64,000 nucleotides of DNA from an uncultured Bacteroidales bacterium. Lineage in GTDB: Bacteria; Bacteroidota; Bacteroidia; Bacteroidales; FEN-979. Below are positions 44,537 through 53,640 of the stretch, in pieces; the stretch's first letter is position 1, and each line of letters begins with the position of its first letter. Made by a program: the position numbers and the translations under genes. Under the pieces are notes generated by a model, which made no database searches, was not told the origin of the DNA, and saw only the letters and a list, made by a program, of their open reading frames with translations. Location: positions 62,001-126,000 of the forward strand of contig CAJAUM010000022.1 of NCBI GenBank assembly GCA_903945175.1. The letters run 5' to 3'.

Positions 44537-44559
44537 CACAAACTTATCGGAAAACATCG

Positions 44560-45381
44560 ATGGAGAAGCCGTTCGATATGTTTGTCATTACAGAAGAGGT
44601 GGTTGATGAAATCCGCAGTCATCCGACAAAACCACACCGCCATGTATACGAGGAGTTACTCATCATCACCCGGGGAAATCCATCGCATTTCATCGACTTT
44701 TTTGAGGAGACACTATGCGCCCCGGTAGTAATCTACGTTGCCCACAGCAAGGTTCATGAATTCATGCCCGACAAGGAGACGCGCGGCTGGTGCATTCGCT
44801 ACCGCAACGATTTTATCCGGGAGAGTAATTTTCACTTTTATTCAAATTATCTCGACCAAATCAACTTCACCTTCGACCCGGCTGACTGCAGGCAAAAGAT
44901 CGGGATTCTGTGCGAACTGATCCTTTCTGAATACCAGGAGAATCCAGGCAGTCCCGATATATACCGCCACCTTTTTTCGGCGCTGCTTGCGAAACTGGAG
45001 GCAGAAGGGAAACACCATCTTCCTGATGAGAAGGAGTCCCGCACACCCGTACACATAGCATTCCGGAATTTCCTGCAAATACTTGAAGACAATTTTAAGC
45101 GACCGCTTGGCGTTGGATTTTATGCCGAAAAAATGAATACTTCGGTTCGGAATTTAAACCTGGTTTGCCAAAAAGCTTTTGGAAAAAGCGTTTCTGAGAT
45201 CATTGAAACACGAAAACTGATCGAAGCACGGCGGCTGTTGCTCAACTCCCCGATGAATGTATCAGAGATCGGATATGCGCTCGGATACAGCGAAAAATCA
45301 TATTTCACACGGGTTTTCAGTAAAAAAACCGGACTCACCCCTACCGATTTCCGAGCTGCCATGCAGCCCACCCCTTCCTAA
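44560..45381 (+). CDS. AraC-family transcriptional regulator
   Basis: 273 residues. N-terminal cupin-like ligand domain (about 15-160, HPTKPHRHVYEELLIITRG) and a C-terminal double helix-turn-helix (about 175-270) with the family pattern FGKSVSEIIETRKLIEARRLL, NVSEIGYALGYSEKSYFTRVFSK and GLTPTDFR. It follows the GH38 gene closely on the same strand, so it may sense a sugar or a GH38 product, but the cupin domain is not diagnostic. Confidence 0.92.
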   Translation: MEKPFDMFVITEEVVDEIRSHPTKPHRHVYEELLIITRGNPSHFIDFFEETLCAPVVIYVAHSKVHEFMPDKETRGWCIRYRNDFIRESNFHFYSNYLDQINFTFDPADCRQKIGILCELILSEYQENPGSPDIYRHLFSALLAKLEAEGKHHLPDEKESRTPVHIAFRNFLQILEDNFKRPLGVGFYAEKMNTSVRNLNLVCQKAFGKSVSEIIETRKLIEARRLLLNSPMNVSEIGYALGYSEKSYFTRVFSKKTGLTPTDFRAAMQPTPS

Positions 45382-45469
45382 AAGTACCACCCTTTTTCCG
45401 TTTTGTATTACCTCCCCCATCTCTGGATGTTGCATTTTTGCACCATCAATCGACCAACCAGCATAATCC

Positions 45470-46288
45470 ATGAACCTGAAAGAATTTGAAAAATCGACCG
45501 GATCTGCCGCCAACACTGATTTGATGCCGGTTCTTTTCGTAGGTCATGGCAGCCCGATGAATGCAATCGAACAAAATGAATTCACCGCCGGATGGCATTC
45601 CATGGTGGAATCAATCACAATACCCCGCGCCATACTTTGTATCTCAGCTCACTGGGAAACAGACGGAACCTTGGTCACCGCCATGCCTCAGCCACGCACG
45701 ATCCATGACTTCTTCGGATTCCCTGATCAACTTTTCAGGGTACAATACCCGGCGCCCGGAAGTTTGCAGACCGCTTTTGAAACCCGCGACGAAGTACATT
45801 CTGTCGATATGAGACTTGATCAAACCTGGGGCCTGGATCATGGATGCTGGAGCGTTCTAAGGCATATGTTCCCGGATGCAACCATCCCTGTGGTTCAGCT
45901 CAGCCTCAATTACAACCTCTCCCCTGCTGCCCACTTCAACCTGGCAACGGAACTCTCCCGCCTGCGACGCAAAGGCATTCTGGTGATCGGCAGCGGCAAC
46001 ATGGTGCACAACCTCCGCATGATAAACTGGCACAGCCCCGATGGCGGAGACGAATGGGCCACGGCTGCCAATGAAATATTAAAGAAGCTGATCCGGGAGG
46101 GCAACCATAAAAAACTGGTTGATTATACCTTGCTTGGCAAGGAAGTTCAGCTCGCAGTTCCCACTCCGGAGCATTACCTGCCCTTACTTTATGTTCTGGC
46201 AATGCAGGAAAACAATGAACAGATTTCGTTTTTTAACGACAAAGCTGTATTCGGCTCAATATCAATGACTTCAATCAAAATCAATTAA
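45470..46288 (+). CDS. Extradiol dioxygenase, 4,5-DOPA dioxygenase-like (YgiD/LigB family)
   Basis: 272 residues of the class III extradiol ring-cleavage superfamily. The metal ligands are suggested by the histidines in FVGHGSPMNAI, CISAHWET and the later WGLDHGCWSVL block, and an SGNMVHNLR motif is present. Bacterial members open catechol-type rings in vitro; the natural substrate is unknown. It begins a plus-strand run with yceI, recX and prfB. Confidence 0.88.
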   Translation: MNLKEFEKSTGSAANTDLMPVLFVGHGSPMNAIEQNEFTAGWHSMVESITIPRAILCISAHWETDGTLVTAMPQPRTIHDFFGFPDQLFRVQYPAPGSLQTAFETRDEVHSVDMRLDQTWGLDHGCWSVLRHMFPDATIPVVQLSLNYNLSPAAHFNLATELSRLRRKGILVIGSGNMVHNLRMINWHSPDGGDEWATAANEILKKLIREGNHKKLVDYTLLGKEVQLAVPTPEHYLPLLYVLAMQENNEQISFFNDKAVFGSISMTSIKIN

Positions 46289-46312
46289 ATCAATAACCTA
46301 AATTAAAATCCT

Positions 46313-46909
46313 ATGAAACGTGAAATTAAATTTTTAATCGCGATGGTAATCGGAATGATGATCATCAGCAAAAGTGAAGCTCAGACCAAATGGACACTTG
46401 ACAACGCACACACAGGTGTTAAATTTACCGTAACACATCTTGTCATTTCAGAAATAGAAGGAGCTTTTAAATCCTTTACAGGTTCGATGACCGCCACAAA
46501 ACCTGATTTTTCTGATGCCCAGATCGACTTCTCCGTTGATATCGCCAGCATCAATACCGACAATGAAATGCGTGATACCCATTTGAAAGCGGATGATTTT
46601 TTCAATGCTGAAAAATTTCCCAAGATGATCTTTAAAAGCATTTCCATGAATAAACTCTCCGGCAATAAATACGAACTGACAGGCAATCTGACGATTCGCG
46701 ATGTCACCAAAAAGGTGAAGTTTGCTGTGACCTATGGTGGAACCGTGAAGGACCCATGGGGCAACGTCAAAGCAGGATTTAAAGCAACTGCAACCATCAA
46801 TCGCCTGGAATATGGCCTGAAATGGAATACTGTTACCGAAGCTGGCGGAGCAGTTGTAGGTTCGGATGTAACCATCATCATCAATGCAGAATTTGCTCAG
46901 GCAAAATAA
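46313..46909 (+). CDS. YceI-family periplasmic lipid-binding-like protein
   Basis: 198 residues with a signal peptide (about 1-23, cut near SEAQ). The YceI lipocalin-like barrel has TKWTLDNAHTGVKFTVTHLVISEIEGAF, the TDNEMRDTHLKADDFFNAEKFP block and GNLTIRDVTKKV. Family members bind isoprenoid-type lipids in the periplasm. The gene is 24 bp behind the dioxygenase gene. Confidence 0.93.
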   Translation: MKREIKFLIAMVIGMMIISKSEAQTKWTLDNAHTGVKFTVTHLVISEIEGAFKSFTGSMTATKPDFSDAQIDFSVDIASINTDNEMRDTHLKADDFFNAEKFPKMIFKSISMNKLSGNKYELTGNLTIRDVTKKVKFAVTYGGTVKDPWGNVKAGFKATATINRLEYGLKWNTVTEAGGAVVGSDVTIIINAEFAQAK

Positions 46910-46948
46910 CAGGACCCACTAATTTCATCCGTGTTAAAGAATCAGGCC

Positions 46949-47437
46949 ATGCAACAATCAGGAATGGACGGTTTTTCAAACAATGATCCTGCTGAAATCT
47001 ATGAAAGGATATGCCGCTACTGTGCTTACCAGGAGCGGTGTACCTTTGATGCAGCGCAGAAGCTGGGCGAATGGAAGGTGCCGGCAGGTAAGGCCGGCCT
47101 GGTCATTAAAAGGCTAAAGACAGATGGGTATATAGATGATGACCGGTTTGCACGACTTTTTGTCCGTAGTAAATTCCGAAACAACAAATGGGGCCGGGTT
47201 AAACTGGGTTACGAGCTGAGAGGTCGCAAAATACCTGAAAAAATAATCAGTGAAGCGCTGAAGGAGATCAGCGACGAAAATTACAGGCAAACCATCCGGA
47301 ATTTGATTCTCAAAAAAAAGTCTGAAATAAAACCGGGAAAAAACTTGACCATACGCGAAAAAATTATCACTTTTGTAATTGGCAAAGGATTTGAATTTGA
47401 CCTGGCTGCTGAAGTACTAAAAGAACTTAAACTCTGA
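46949..47437 (+). CDS. recX: RecX-family regulator of RecA
   Basis: 162 residues of three-helix repeats. RecX binds RecA filaments and limits recombinase activity. Motifs seen: ICRYCAYQERCTFDAAQKL, DGYIDDDRFARLFVRSKFRNNKWG and KIPEKIISEALKEI. I use the ATG at 46949; a GTG six codons upstream is also in frame. Its stop is one base away from the prfB ATG, so the two are coupled. Confidence 0.9.
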   Translation: MQQSGMDGFSNNDPAEIYERICRYCAYQERCTFDAAQKLGEWKVPAGKAGLVIKRLKTDGYIDDDRFARLFVRSKFRNNKWGRVKLGYELRGRKIPEKIISEALKEISDENYRQTIRNLILKKKSEIKPGKNLTIREKIITFVIGKGFEFDLAAEVLKELKL

Positions 47438-47438
47438 C

Positions 47439-48528
47439 ATGATAGCACAAGACCAACTGAAAGACCTTAAGACAAGGCTCGACGTCTTGAGGAGGTACCT
47501 TTGACATCGAAAGGAAACTTACCCAGATAGCTGAAGAAGAAAAACTGTCGCAGGCCCCCGATTTCTGGAACAATCCCAAAGCTGCGGAATTGGCCCTGCG
47601 TGCCATCCGTGATAAAAAACTCTGGACAGATGCATTTTTAAAGGCTGTTTCGAGTCATGATGACCTGATGGTCATGTGGGATTTTCACATCCAGGGTGAA
47701 GGGACCGATGAGGAAGTTGAAGAACATTACAAAGAGACCCTGGAGCTCATCGAAGAATTGGAATTCCGAAACATGCTGAGTGGCGAGGAGGACAAATTGG
47801 GCGCCATTGTGCAGATCAATTCTGGAGCAGGAGGTACCGAAAGCCAGGACTGGGCGCAAATGCTCATGCGCATGTATATACGGTACGGCGAGCGGAGCCG
47901 GTACAAAATCACAGAGGTGGACTTTCAGGAGGGGGATGTGGCCGGAATCAAATCGGTTACCATCGAATTTGACGGCGATTATGCTTATGGATACCTCAAG
48001 GGCGAAAATGGCGTGCACCGGCTGGTGCGCCTTTCACCCTTCGATTCCAACCACAAGCGTCATACTTCCTTTGCCTCCGTCTATGTTTATCCAATTATCA
48101 ATGATGACATCGTGATCGACATCAACCCGGCCGAAATCAGCTGGGACACCTTCCGGAGCAGTGGTCCCGGCGGGCAAAATGTCAACAAAGTGGAGACGGC
48201 CGTTCGTTTGAAACACGAACCTTCAGGCATTGTCATCGAGTGTCAGGAAACCCGTTCACAAGGTCAAAACCGTGAGAAAGCTTTGAAACTGTTGAAGTCA
48301 CAATTATACGAAATCGAACTCCGCAAACAACGGGAGAAGATCGCTGTAATCGAAAGCGGGAAGAAAAAGATCGAGTGGGGTAGTCAGATCCGCAGTTATG
48401 TGCTGCATCCTTACAAAATGGTGAAGGACCTGCGTACGGGCCAGGAAACATCGGATACCCAGGCCGTGCTCGATGGCGACCTTACCGCCTTTATTAAATC
48501 ATATTTGATGGAATATGGAAATGCATGA
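47439..48528 (+). CDS. prfB: Peptide chain release factor 2, with programmed +1 frameshift
   Basis: RF2 recognises UGA and UAA stops. The first 21 codons from ATG 47439 end in an in-frame TGA at 47502-47504. A +1 shift at CTT-TGA-C continues from GAC at 47503 to 48528, giving 362 residues in total, normal for RF2. The stop-recognition tripeptide SPF is in [12 protein letters not shown], and GGQ for peptide release is at residues 244-246. The frameshift lets low RF2 levels raise RF2 synthesis. It follows recX by one base, and an ArsC-like gene lies 11 bp downstream. Confidence 0.97.
47490..47505 (+). promoter_or_regulatory. RF2 autoregulatory frameshift site
   Basis: Internal Shine-Dalgarno AGGAGG at 47490-47495, a 3-nt spacer, the slip codon CTT at 47499-47501 and TGA-C at 47502-47505. 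Spacing equals that of the classical E. coli prfB site. Confidence 0.95.
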
Positions 48529-48538
48529 AATCGTAAAT

Positions 48539-48883
48539 ATGTTTACAATCTATCATAACCCACAGTGCAAAAAGTCCCGTGCGGGGTTGCAATTTCTCCA
48601 GGCATCAGGTAAAGAATTTAACGTGGTTGAATACCTGAAGCATCCATTGACAGAGAAGGAGATGGAAACATTGCTTATAAAGTTGAATAAAAAACCGGCA
48701 GAACTGATACGTATGCAGGAGGCCTATTTCAAACAAAACCTCAGAGGGAAACATTTTGAAGATCATGAATGGGTGAAGATCATCCTCCAGAATCCGAAGC
48801 TCCTCCAGCGCCCGATCGTAGAAAGCAAATACAAGGCGGTGGTTGGCGACCCGGTTGAAAACATTGAATCCTTGTTAAAATAA
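48539..48883 (+). CDS. ArsC/YffB-like thioredoxin-fold protein
   Basis: 114 residues of the ArsC family. The N-terminal HNPQCKKSRAGLQFL contains the reactive cysteine position, and the LQRPIVESKYKAVVGDP block is the substrate-loop region of arsenate-reductase-like proteins. It could be an arsenate reductase or a Spx/YffB relative; no other ars gene is near, so the role is open. I start at the ATG at 48539, 11 bp after the prfB stop, because MFTIYHNPQC is the family start; an upstream start would overlap prfB. Confidence 0.85.
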   Translation: MFTIYHNPQCKKSRAGLQFLQASGKEFNVVEYLKHPLTEKEMETLLIKLNKKPAELIRMQEAYFKQNLRGKHFEDHEWVKIILQNPKLLQRPIVESKYKAVVGDPVENIESLLK

Positions 48884-48934
48884 TATCCGGGACTGACCTC
48901 CTTCATTCCGTCATCAACGTAAAACCACATACAC

Positions 48935-50332
48935 ATGAAAACACGCATCGAAAAAGACACCATGGGCCCCATCGAGGTTGCCATGGACAAGTACTGGGGA
49001 GCCCAAACCCAGCGTTCGCTCACCAATTTCAAGATCGGAGAACCCGGTTCAATGCCAAAAGAGGTGATCCTTGGTATGGCGGTGCTTAAAAAAGCGGCGG
49101 CCATGGTAAATACCGACCTGGGTGTGCTCTCTGCCGAGAAAATGGATCTGATTGTGAAGGTGTGCGATGAGATCCTGGCTGGAAAACTGGATGATCAATT
49201 CCCACTCGTAATCTGGCAAACCGGTTCAGGAACCCAAACAAACATGAACCTCAACGAGGTGATTGCCAACCGGGCCCATGTACTGAACGGAGGTGAGCTG
49301 GGTGGAGAGGGAAAGACTGTGATTCACCCCAATGATGACGTGAATAAGTCACAATCTTCAAACGACACCTTCCCTGCAGCCATGAGCATTGCTGCCTACA
49401 AGATGGTCACCGGCACAACCATTCCCGGAGTCGAATTGCTGAAAGAAACGCTTGCAAAGAAATCTGAAGAATTCAGGGAAATCGTAAAAACCGGCAGGAC
49501 GCACCTGATGGACGCCACACCGCTTACCCTTGGTCAGGAATTTTCAGGTTATGTTTCCCAACTCGCACACGGGCTGAAAGCCCTTCAAAACACCCTCCTC
49601 CATCTCTCGGAACTTGCGCTTGGAGGAACGGCTGTAGGTACCGGACTCAATGCGCCCAAAGGCTATGATGTGCTGGTGGCCAGGAAAATTGCTGAACTGA
49701 CCGGGCTGCCTTTCATCACCGCCGACAACAAATTTGAATCGTTATCGGCACATGATGCCATGGTTGAAACATCGGGAGCGCTGAAAACACTTGCTGTCAG
49801 CCTGATGCATATAGCCTCCAACATCAGGTTGCTGGCTTCCGGCCCACGTTGCGGCATCGGGGAACTCATGCTTCCCGAAAATGAACCTGGCTCAAGTATT
49901 ATGCCCGGGAAGGTGAATCCGACCCAGCCTGAAGCCATGACCATGGTTTGTGCGCAGGTTTTGGGCAACGATGTGGCCATCAACATCGGCGGTATCAGCG
50001 GCCATTTCCAGCTCAATGTTTTCAAGCCCCTGCTGATCTCCAACCTGCTGATGTCGGCAAGGTTATTAGGCGATGCCTGCGTTTCATTCAACGACAACTG
50101 CGCCCTCGGCATTGAACCGAACATGGCGGCCATCAATAAAAATCTGGAAAATTCCCTGATGCTGGTTACGGCGCTGAATCCGCATATCGGCTATGATAAT
50201 TCTGCCAAAATAGCCAAGAAAGCACACAAGGAGCACAAAACCCTGCGAGAAGCTACCCTTGAACTCGGATTGCTAACCGATGAAGAGTTCACCCGCATCG
50301 TAGATCCGAAGAAGATGACGGGACCGAAGTGA
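48935..50332 (+). CDS. fumC: Class II fumarate hydratase
   Basis: 465 residues. Hydrates fumarate to L-malate in the TCA cycle without an Fe-S cluster. Motifs are the N-terminal [19 protein letters not shown], the [14 protein letters not shown] block, [16 protein letters not shown], and the signature [13 protein letters not shown] with the catalytic serine loop. Length and start are normal. The TGA stop is followed after one base by the heptamer tandem repeat shared with the sufB 3' end. Confidence 0.97.
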   Translation: MKTRIEKDTMGPIEVAMDKYWGAQTQRSLTNFKIGEPGSMPKEVILGMAVLKKAAAMVNTDLGVLSAEKMDLIVKVCDEILAGKLDDQFPLVIWQTGSGTQTNMNLNEVIANRAHVLNGGELGGEGKTVIHPNDDVNKSQSSNDTFPAAMSIAAYKMVTGTTIPGVELLKETLAKKSEEFREIVKTGRTHLMDATPLTLGQEFSGYVSQLAHGLKALQNTLLHLSELALGGTAVGTGLNAPKGYDVLVARKIAELTGLPFITADNKFESLSAHDAMVETSGALKTLAVSLMHIASNIRLLASGPRCGIGELMLPENEPGSSIMPGKVNPTQPEAMTMVCAQVLGNDVAINIGGISGHFQLNVFKPLLISNLLMSARLLGDACVSFNDNCALGIEPNMAAINKNLENSLMLVTALNPHIGYDNSAKIAKKAHKEHKTLREATLELGLLTDEEFTRIVDPKKMTGPK

Positions 50333-50333
50333 A

Positions 50334-50368
50334 TGACCAATGACCAATGACCAATGACCAATGACCAA
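50334..50368. repeat. Five-copy 7-bp tandem repeat (TGACCAA)n after fumC
   Basis: Five perfect copies of TGACCAA, then a degraded TGACAAG. It is the same unit as the repeat at 5351-5399, and in the same orientation relative to its upstream gene. Confidence 0.97.
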
Positions 50369-50413
50369 TGACAAGTGATTGAGGAATTTACGAATTAACT
50401 ATACGATTTCTTC

Positions 50414-50457
50414 GTCACGCGTCACGTGTCACCTGTCACGCCTTTTTTCGTCACGTG
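50414..50457. repeat. GTCACnn heptamer repeat at the 3' end of the GT39 gene
   Basis: GTCACGC, GTCACGT, GTCACCT and GTCACGC at 50414-50441, a short T-rich break, then GTCACGT overlapping the stop codon TCA (minus strand TGA) at 50451-50453. On the gene's sense strand the units read as TGAC plus three bases, the same heptamer type as behind thiL. Confidence 0.85.
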
Positions 50458-52241
50458 TCCCGATAGTTGTCTCCCTGCTGCATAATCCGGTTCGTGTCAG
50501 GCAGGACAATCTTCACTTTTGATTCCTGATACAATTTTGCAGCCTCTTCCCGGATCAGTTCATCGAGCGAGACTTTCCGCTTGACCGATCGCCTTTCAAG
50601 GATATCAAGGAACTGTCGGTCTGACCGGATTTGGTTCAGGAAATAGGTAAGTGTATCCGATTTTTCTGTACTCTTCTGTGCCGCGTACTTATCCTGGCTG
50701 AAGATCATTTCCTGCTTCAGGTCAACCATCCTGAAAACAAATGCTTTGCGAACAGTATCCCTGCCACGGGTAATAAACAGGGTGTCGGAAGGAAGGATCA
50801 TCTCAAACAAACCTCCGTATAACGCTACCGGATCTTCATAATCATCGCTCAATGCAATAAAGTAGGCATCGCTGCCTTTTTTCAGATTGCCACGCAATTG
50901 ATTAATCCAATAGTATTTATGAATTCGCTCCAGCTCTCCTATGGCATACACGGGCGTCTTGCCATTTTGACCTAAATAGTAATCAAAATTGGCGGCAGGA
51001 AACCAGCGGAATGTTAAAATGGGCGCCCCTTTATCAATGAGGAAATGTTCCTCATCCCATTTCACCATCAATTTAAACTTATTTCCAAGTTGCCTCCACC
51101 CATACATATCGAGCGAAACATCGTCAATTTTCATTCGCTGAAGCGGGATCCAGCCATACCTGATCTGGCCGACCCCGGTAACAGCGACCGCAAGCAAAAA
51201 GGCCAGGGATAACGTTATCGGCCAGGGAACCAGTCGCAACTTCGATGCATTTTTACCGGGTTCTGACAGCCAGGCCGCAGCAATGAGGATCAGACCCAGG
51301 TAACCTGGTCCGGTCCAATGTGGCAGTGTACTCCGGAAGAGCGAAAAGGAAAGAAAAACCAGTATCAGTGGAATACTGCACCATAAAAGAATGCGCCGGT
51401 AAGTAATTTCCAGGAACTGCTTGCTTCGAAAAAGTGCAATCAGCGCCGCTATAATGATCACGACGTTCACCGGGTTATTATAAAAAAACTGGCCGGCCAT
51501 TTCGGTCAGAAAATATTGTGGCTGGAATCCGGATTCGGTAATTCCTACCCTGCTTTCATGAAATGTAAAACTGATGTAGTCATTTTCAATATTCCAGAAA
51601 ACAACGGGAAGAAACATAAGAACAGAAATGATAAAGGCGCCATAGGTCTCTTTAGCCAGGAACCATCTCCTGTTATAAAGCAAAAGAAACATGAAGGTCC
51701 CTGCAATCAGGAAAACTGAATGGTACTTCGACAAGAGCGCCAATCCGGCTGTAACCCCGGCAAAAAACATATAATTTTTGCTTTCGGCCGTGGGATCCTG
51801 GTCAGGCAGGGACTTCAGTAAACAATAAAGGGTAACCAGCCAGAAAAAGACCTGCGGGGTATCGGGTAGAATAAAGATCCCGCTGAGGATAAATCCATAA
51901 AAGGAGGCCGTGAATAACAAGGCAGCATACAAACCTGTGAGTGGATTTTTTATCTGGCAGCCAATTAAAAAAATCATTCCGGTGCTCAAGGTGCCGAGCA
52001 CCACCGAAGCCAAACGCAAAAAGAATTCACTGTCAAGGTATAGATTCAGTGAAAAAAACTGGATTGCAAGTCCGACCATGGGAGGATGGTCGAAATGGCT
52101 GAGGGCCGGAAATTTCGCATAGGTCCAGTAATAAACCTCATCATTGCCCAATTCAATAAAACCGGCAATAAAACCCCTCACCACCGCTGATAAAACAAGC
52201 AGGATGATCAAAGACCGGTAAATTTGTTGGTTTGATGGCAT
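50451..52241 (-). CDS. GT39/ArnT-like membrane glycosyltransferase
   Basis: 596 residues with about ten to twelve hydrophobic segments through residue 360 and a soluble C-terminal part. The N-terminal NDEVYYWTYAKFPALSHFDHPPMVGL block is the acidic and DHPP signature of polyprenyl-phosphate-sugar-dependent GT39/PMT-type enzymes such as ArnT. It likely transfers a sugar from a lipid carrier onto lipid or protein at the outer face of the inner membrane. I use the ATG at 52241 (MPSNQQIYRS); a start 8 codons earlier would lie almost on the predicted promoter. The last codons lie inside the heptamer repeat. Confidence 0.87.
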   Translation of the reverse strand: MPSNQQIYRSLIILLVLSAVVRGFIAGFIELGNDEVYYWTYAKFPALSHFDHPPMVGLAIQFFSLNLYLDSEFFLRLASVVLGTLSTGMIFLIGCQIKNPLTGLYAALLFTASFYGFILSGIFILPDTPQVFFWLVTLYCLLKSLPDQDPTAESKNYMFFAGVTAGLALLSKYHSVFLIAGTFMFLLLYNRRWFLAKETYGAFIISVLMFLPVVFWNIENDYISFTFHESRVGITESGFQPQYFLTEMAGQFFYNNPVNVVIIIAALIALFRSKQFLEITYRRILLWCSIPLILVFLSFSLFRSTLPHWTGPGYLGLILIAAAWLSEPGKNASKLRLVPWPITLSLAFLLAVAVTGVGQIRYGWIPLQRMKIDDVSLDMYGWRQLGNKFKLMVKWDEEHFLIDKGAPILTFRWFPAANFDYYLGQNGKTPVYAIGELERIHKYYWINQLRGNLKKGSDAYFIALSDDYEDPVALYGGLFEMILPSDTLFITRGRDTVRKAFVFRMVDLKQEMIFSQDKYAAQKSTEKSDTLTYFLNQIRSDRQFLDILERRSVKRKVSLDELIREEAAKLYQESKVKIVLPDTNRIMQQGDNYRDT

Positions 52242-52262
52242 TGAATGAATCCTTTCCTGCAG

Positions 52263-52270
52263 CAAAGGTA
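52263..52270 (-). promoter_or_regulatory. Predicted -7 box of the GT39 gene
   Basis: Minus strand TACCTTTG, a perfect match between the mntH stop and the GT39 start, predicting a leader of roughly 15-20 nt. Confidence 0.4.
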
Positions 52271-52276
52271 TGGATT

Positions 52277-53539
52277 TTAAAAGAAGTTGACGAGCAATTT
52301 TAGATTGAGAAGAACCACGGTAATGCCCACCACGAGAAGCAAGATCTTCGTAGCTTTGGTATTCACATATTTCCCCATGACCTTTTTCGATGATGTAAGG
52401 TAAATCTGGAGGAAAATGGTAAATGGCAGCTGAATGCTGAGAACCATTTGAGATATGATCAATCCCTGGTATGGATTCCGGATAAGGAAAATGATCAGCA
52501 CGGCGATTACCAGTGAAATCAGAACCCCCAATCGTGAGTGGCTGTCACGGATATCGTAAGGCTCCCCAAATAGACCGGCAAAGATGCTGCCCCCGGCCAT
52601 GCCGGAGGTTATGGTCGAGGCGATCCCTGCAAGAAGCAGGGCTACCCCAAATACAACAGCCGCATTGTTTCCCAGGAGTGGCTTAAGGATATCCGCAGCC
52701 TGTTGCAATTCATTCACCTGGATGTGATTTGTAAAAAACGAAGTAGCGGCCAGGAGGATGATGGCGCTGTTAATGGCCCAGCCAATCACCATGGAAAAAA
52801 GGGTATCAAAAAATTCGTAATCCAGCTGGCGTTTGATCACCTTTTCGTCTTCCAGGTTCCATTGCCGGCTTTGGATTATTTCAGAATGGAGAAACAGGTT
52901 ATGCGGCATGACCACGGCACCCAGAATACTCATGACGATGATGATCGATCCCTGCGGAACGCTTGGTTTAACCCAACCTATTCCTGCCTCGATCCAGTTT
53001 ACATCAACCAGTGTCAATTCATATAAAAAGGATAACCCGATGACAGATACAAAAGCGATGATGAATTTTTCGATTTTATGATAGGAATTGGTAAAGAGCA
53101 TGATGATCACAAAGATGAAGGCCATGATCGCACCTGCCGGGATCGGAATGTCAAACAGCATGTCAAGCGCGACAGCACCACCCATGATCTCAGCAAGGGA
53201 TGTAGAAATCGAAGCGCCCATGGCTGTTATCAGTACCGTTCGGGATATCCACTTTGGGGTATGCTTATTTGCCGCCTCGGAAAGGCATAACCCGGTGGCT
53301 ATACCGAGATGGGCCACATTGTGCTGCAGGATGATCAGCATCACGGTCGATAGGGTGACCACCCATAACAGCGTATAACCAAACTCCGAGCCGGCAGCAA
53401 TGTTCGATGCCCAGTTACCGGGATCGATAAAGCCAACCGTGACCAGCAATCCCGGCCCTATGTACTTTAAAATATCAAGTCCTCCGAAACGGGGTTTATG
53501 GTCTCTCCTGCGAAGATCTTTAATAAAATCACGAAACAT
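52277..53539 (-). CDS. mntH: Nramp-family Mn2+/Fe2+ transporter
   Basis: 420 residues, about eleven transmembrane helices. The Nramp metal-site motif DPGNW is in TM1 (GFIDPGNWASNIAAGS) and the TM6 motif MPHNLFLHSE is present. It imports divalent Mn or Fe with protons. The ATG at 53539 gives a short cytoplasmic N-terminus with positive charges. It is divergent from a small lipoprotein gene; their promoters would overlap. No Fur or MntR box is recognisable by eye. Confidence 0.92.
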   Translation of the reverse strand: MFRDFIKDLRRRDHKPRFGGLDILKYIGPGLLVTVGFIDPGNWASNIAAGSEFGYTLLWVVTLSTVMLIILQHNVAHLGIATGLCLSEAANKHTPKWISRTVLITAMGASISTSLAEIMGGAVALDMLFDIPIPAGAIMAFIFVIIMLFTNSYHKIEKFIIAFVSVIGLSFLYELTLVDVNWIEAGIGWVKPSVPQGSIIIVMSILGAVVMPHNLFLHSEIIQSRQWNLEDEKVIKRQLDYEFFDTLFSMVIGWAINSAIILLAATSFFTNHIQVNELQQAADILKPLLGNNAAVVFGVALLLAGIASTITSGMAGGSIFAGLFGEPYDIRDSHSRLGVLISLVIAVLIIFLIRNPYQGLIISQMVLSIQLPFTIFLQIYLTSSKKVMGKYVNTKATKILLLVVGITVVLLNLKLLVNFF

Positions 53540-53588
53540 ACGCCATCAGAATTCAGGTGCGTAAAAATAGAAAAAAAAGATAGATTAC

Positions 53589-53619
53589 TTGACAAAGCCT
53601 TACAATTTACCTATCTTGC
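53589..53619 (+). promoter_or_regulatory. Possible promoter of the small lipoprotein gene
   Basis: TTG at 53589-53591 and TATCTTGC at 53612-53619 with a 20-bp spacer; the -7 box has two mismatches to TAnnTTTG. The ATG is at 53641. Confidence 0.3.
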
Positions 53620-53640
53620 ATCCTCAAAAAAAACAACGCT

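Noticed and set aside
47439-47590. Broken prfB (pseudogene with internal stop)
   Set aside because: The TGA sits in the classical RF2 frameshift context with an internal AGGAGG at the right distance, and the joined product is of normal length.
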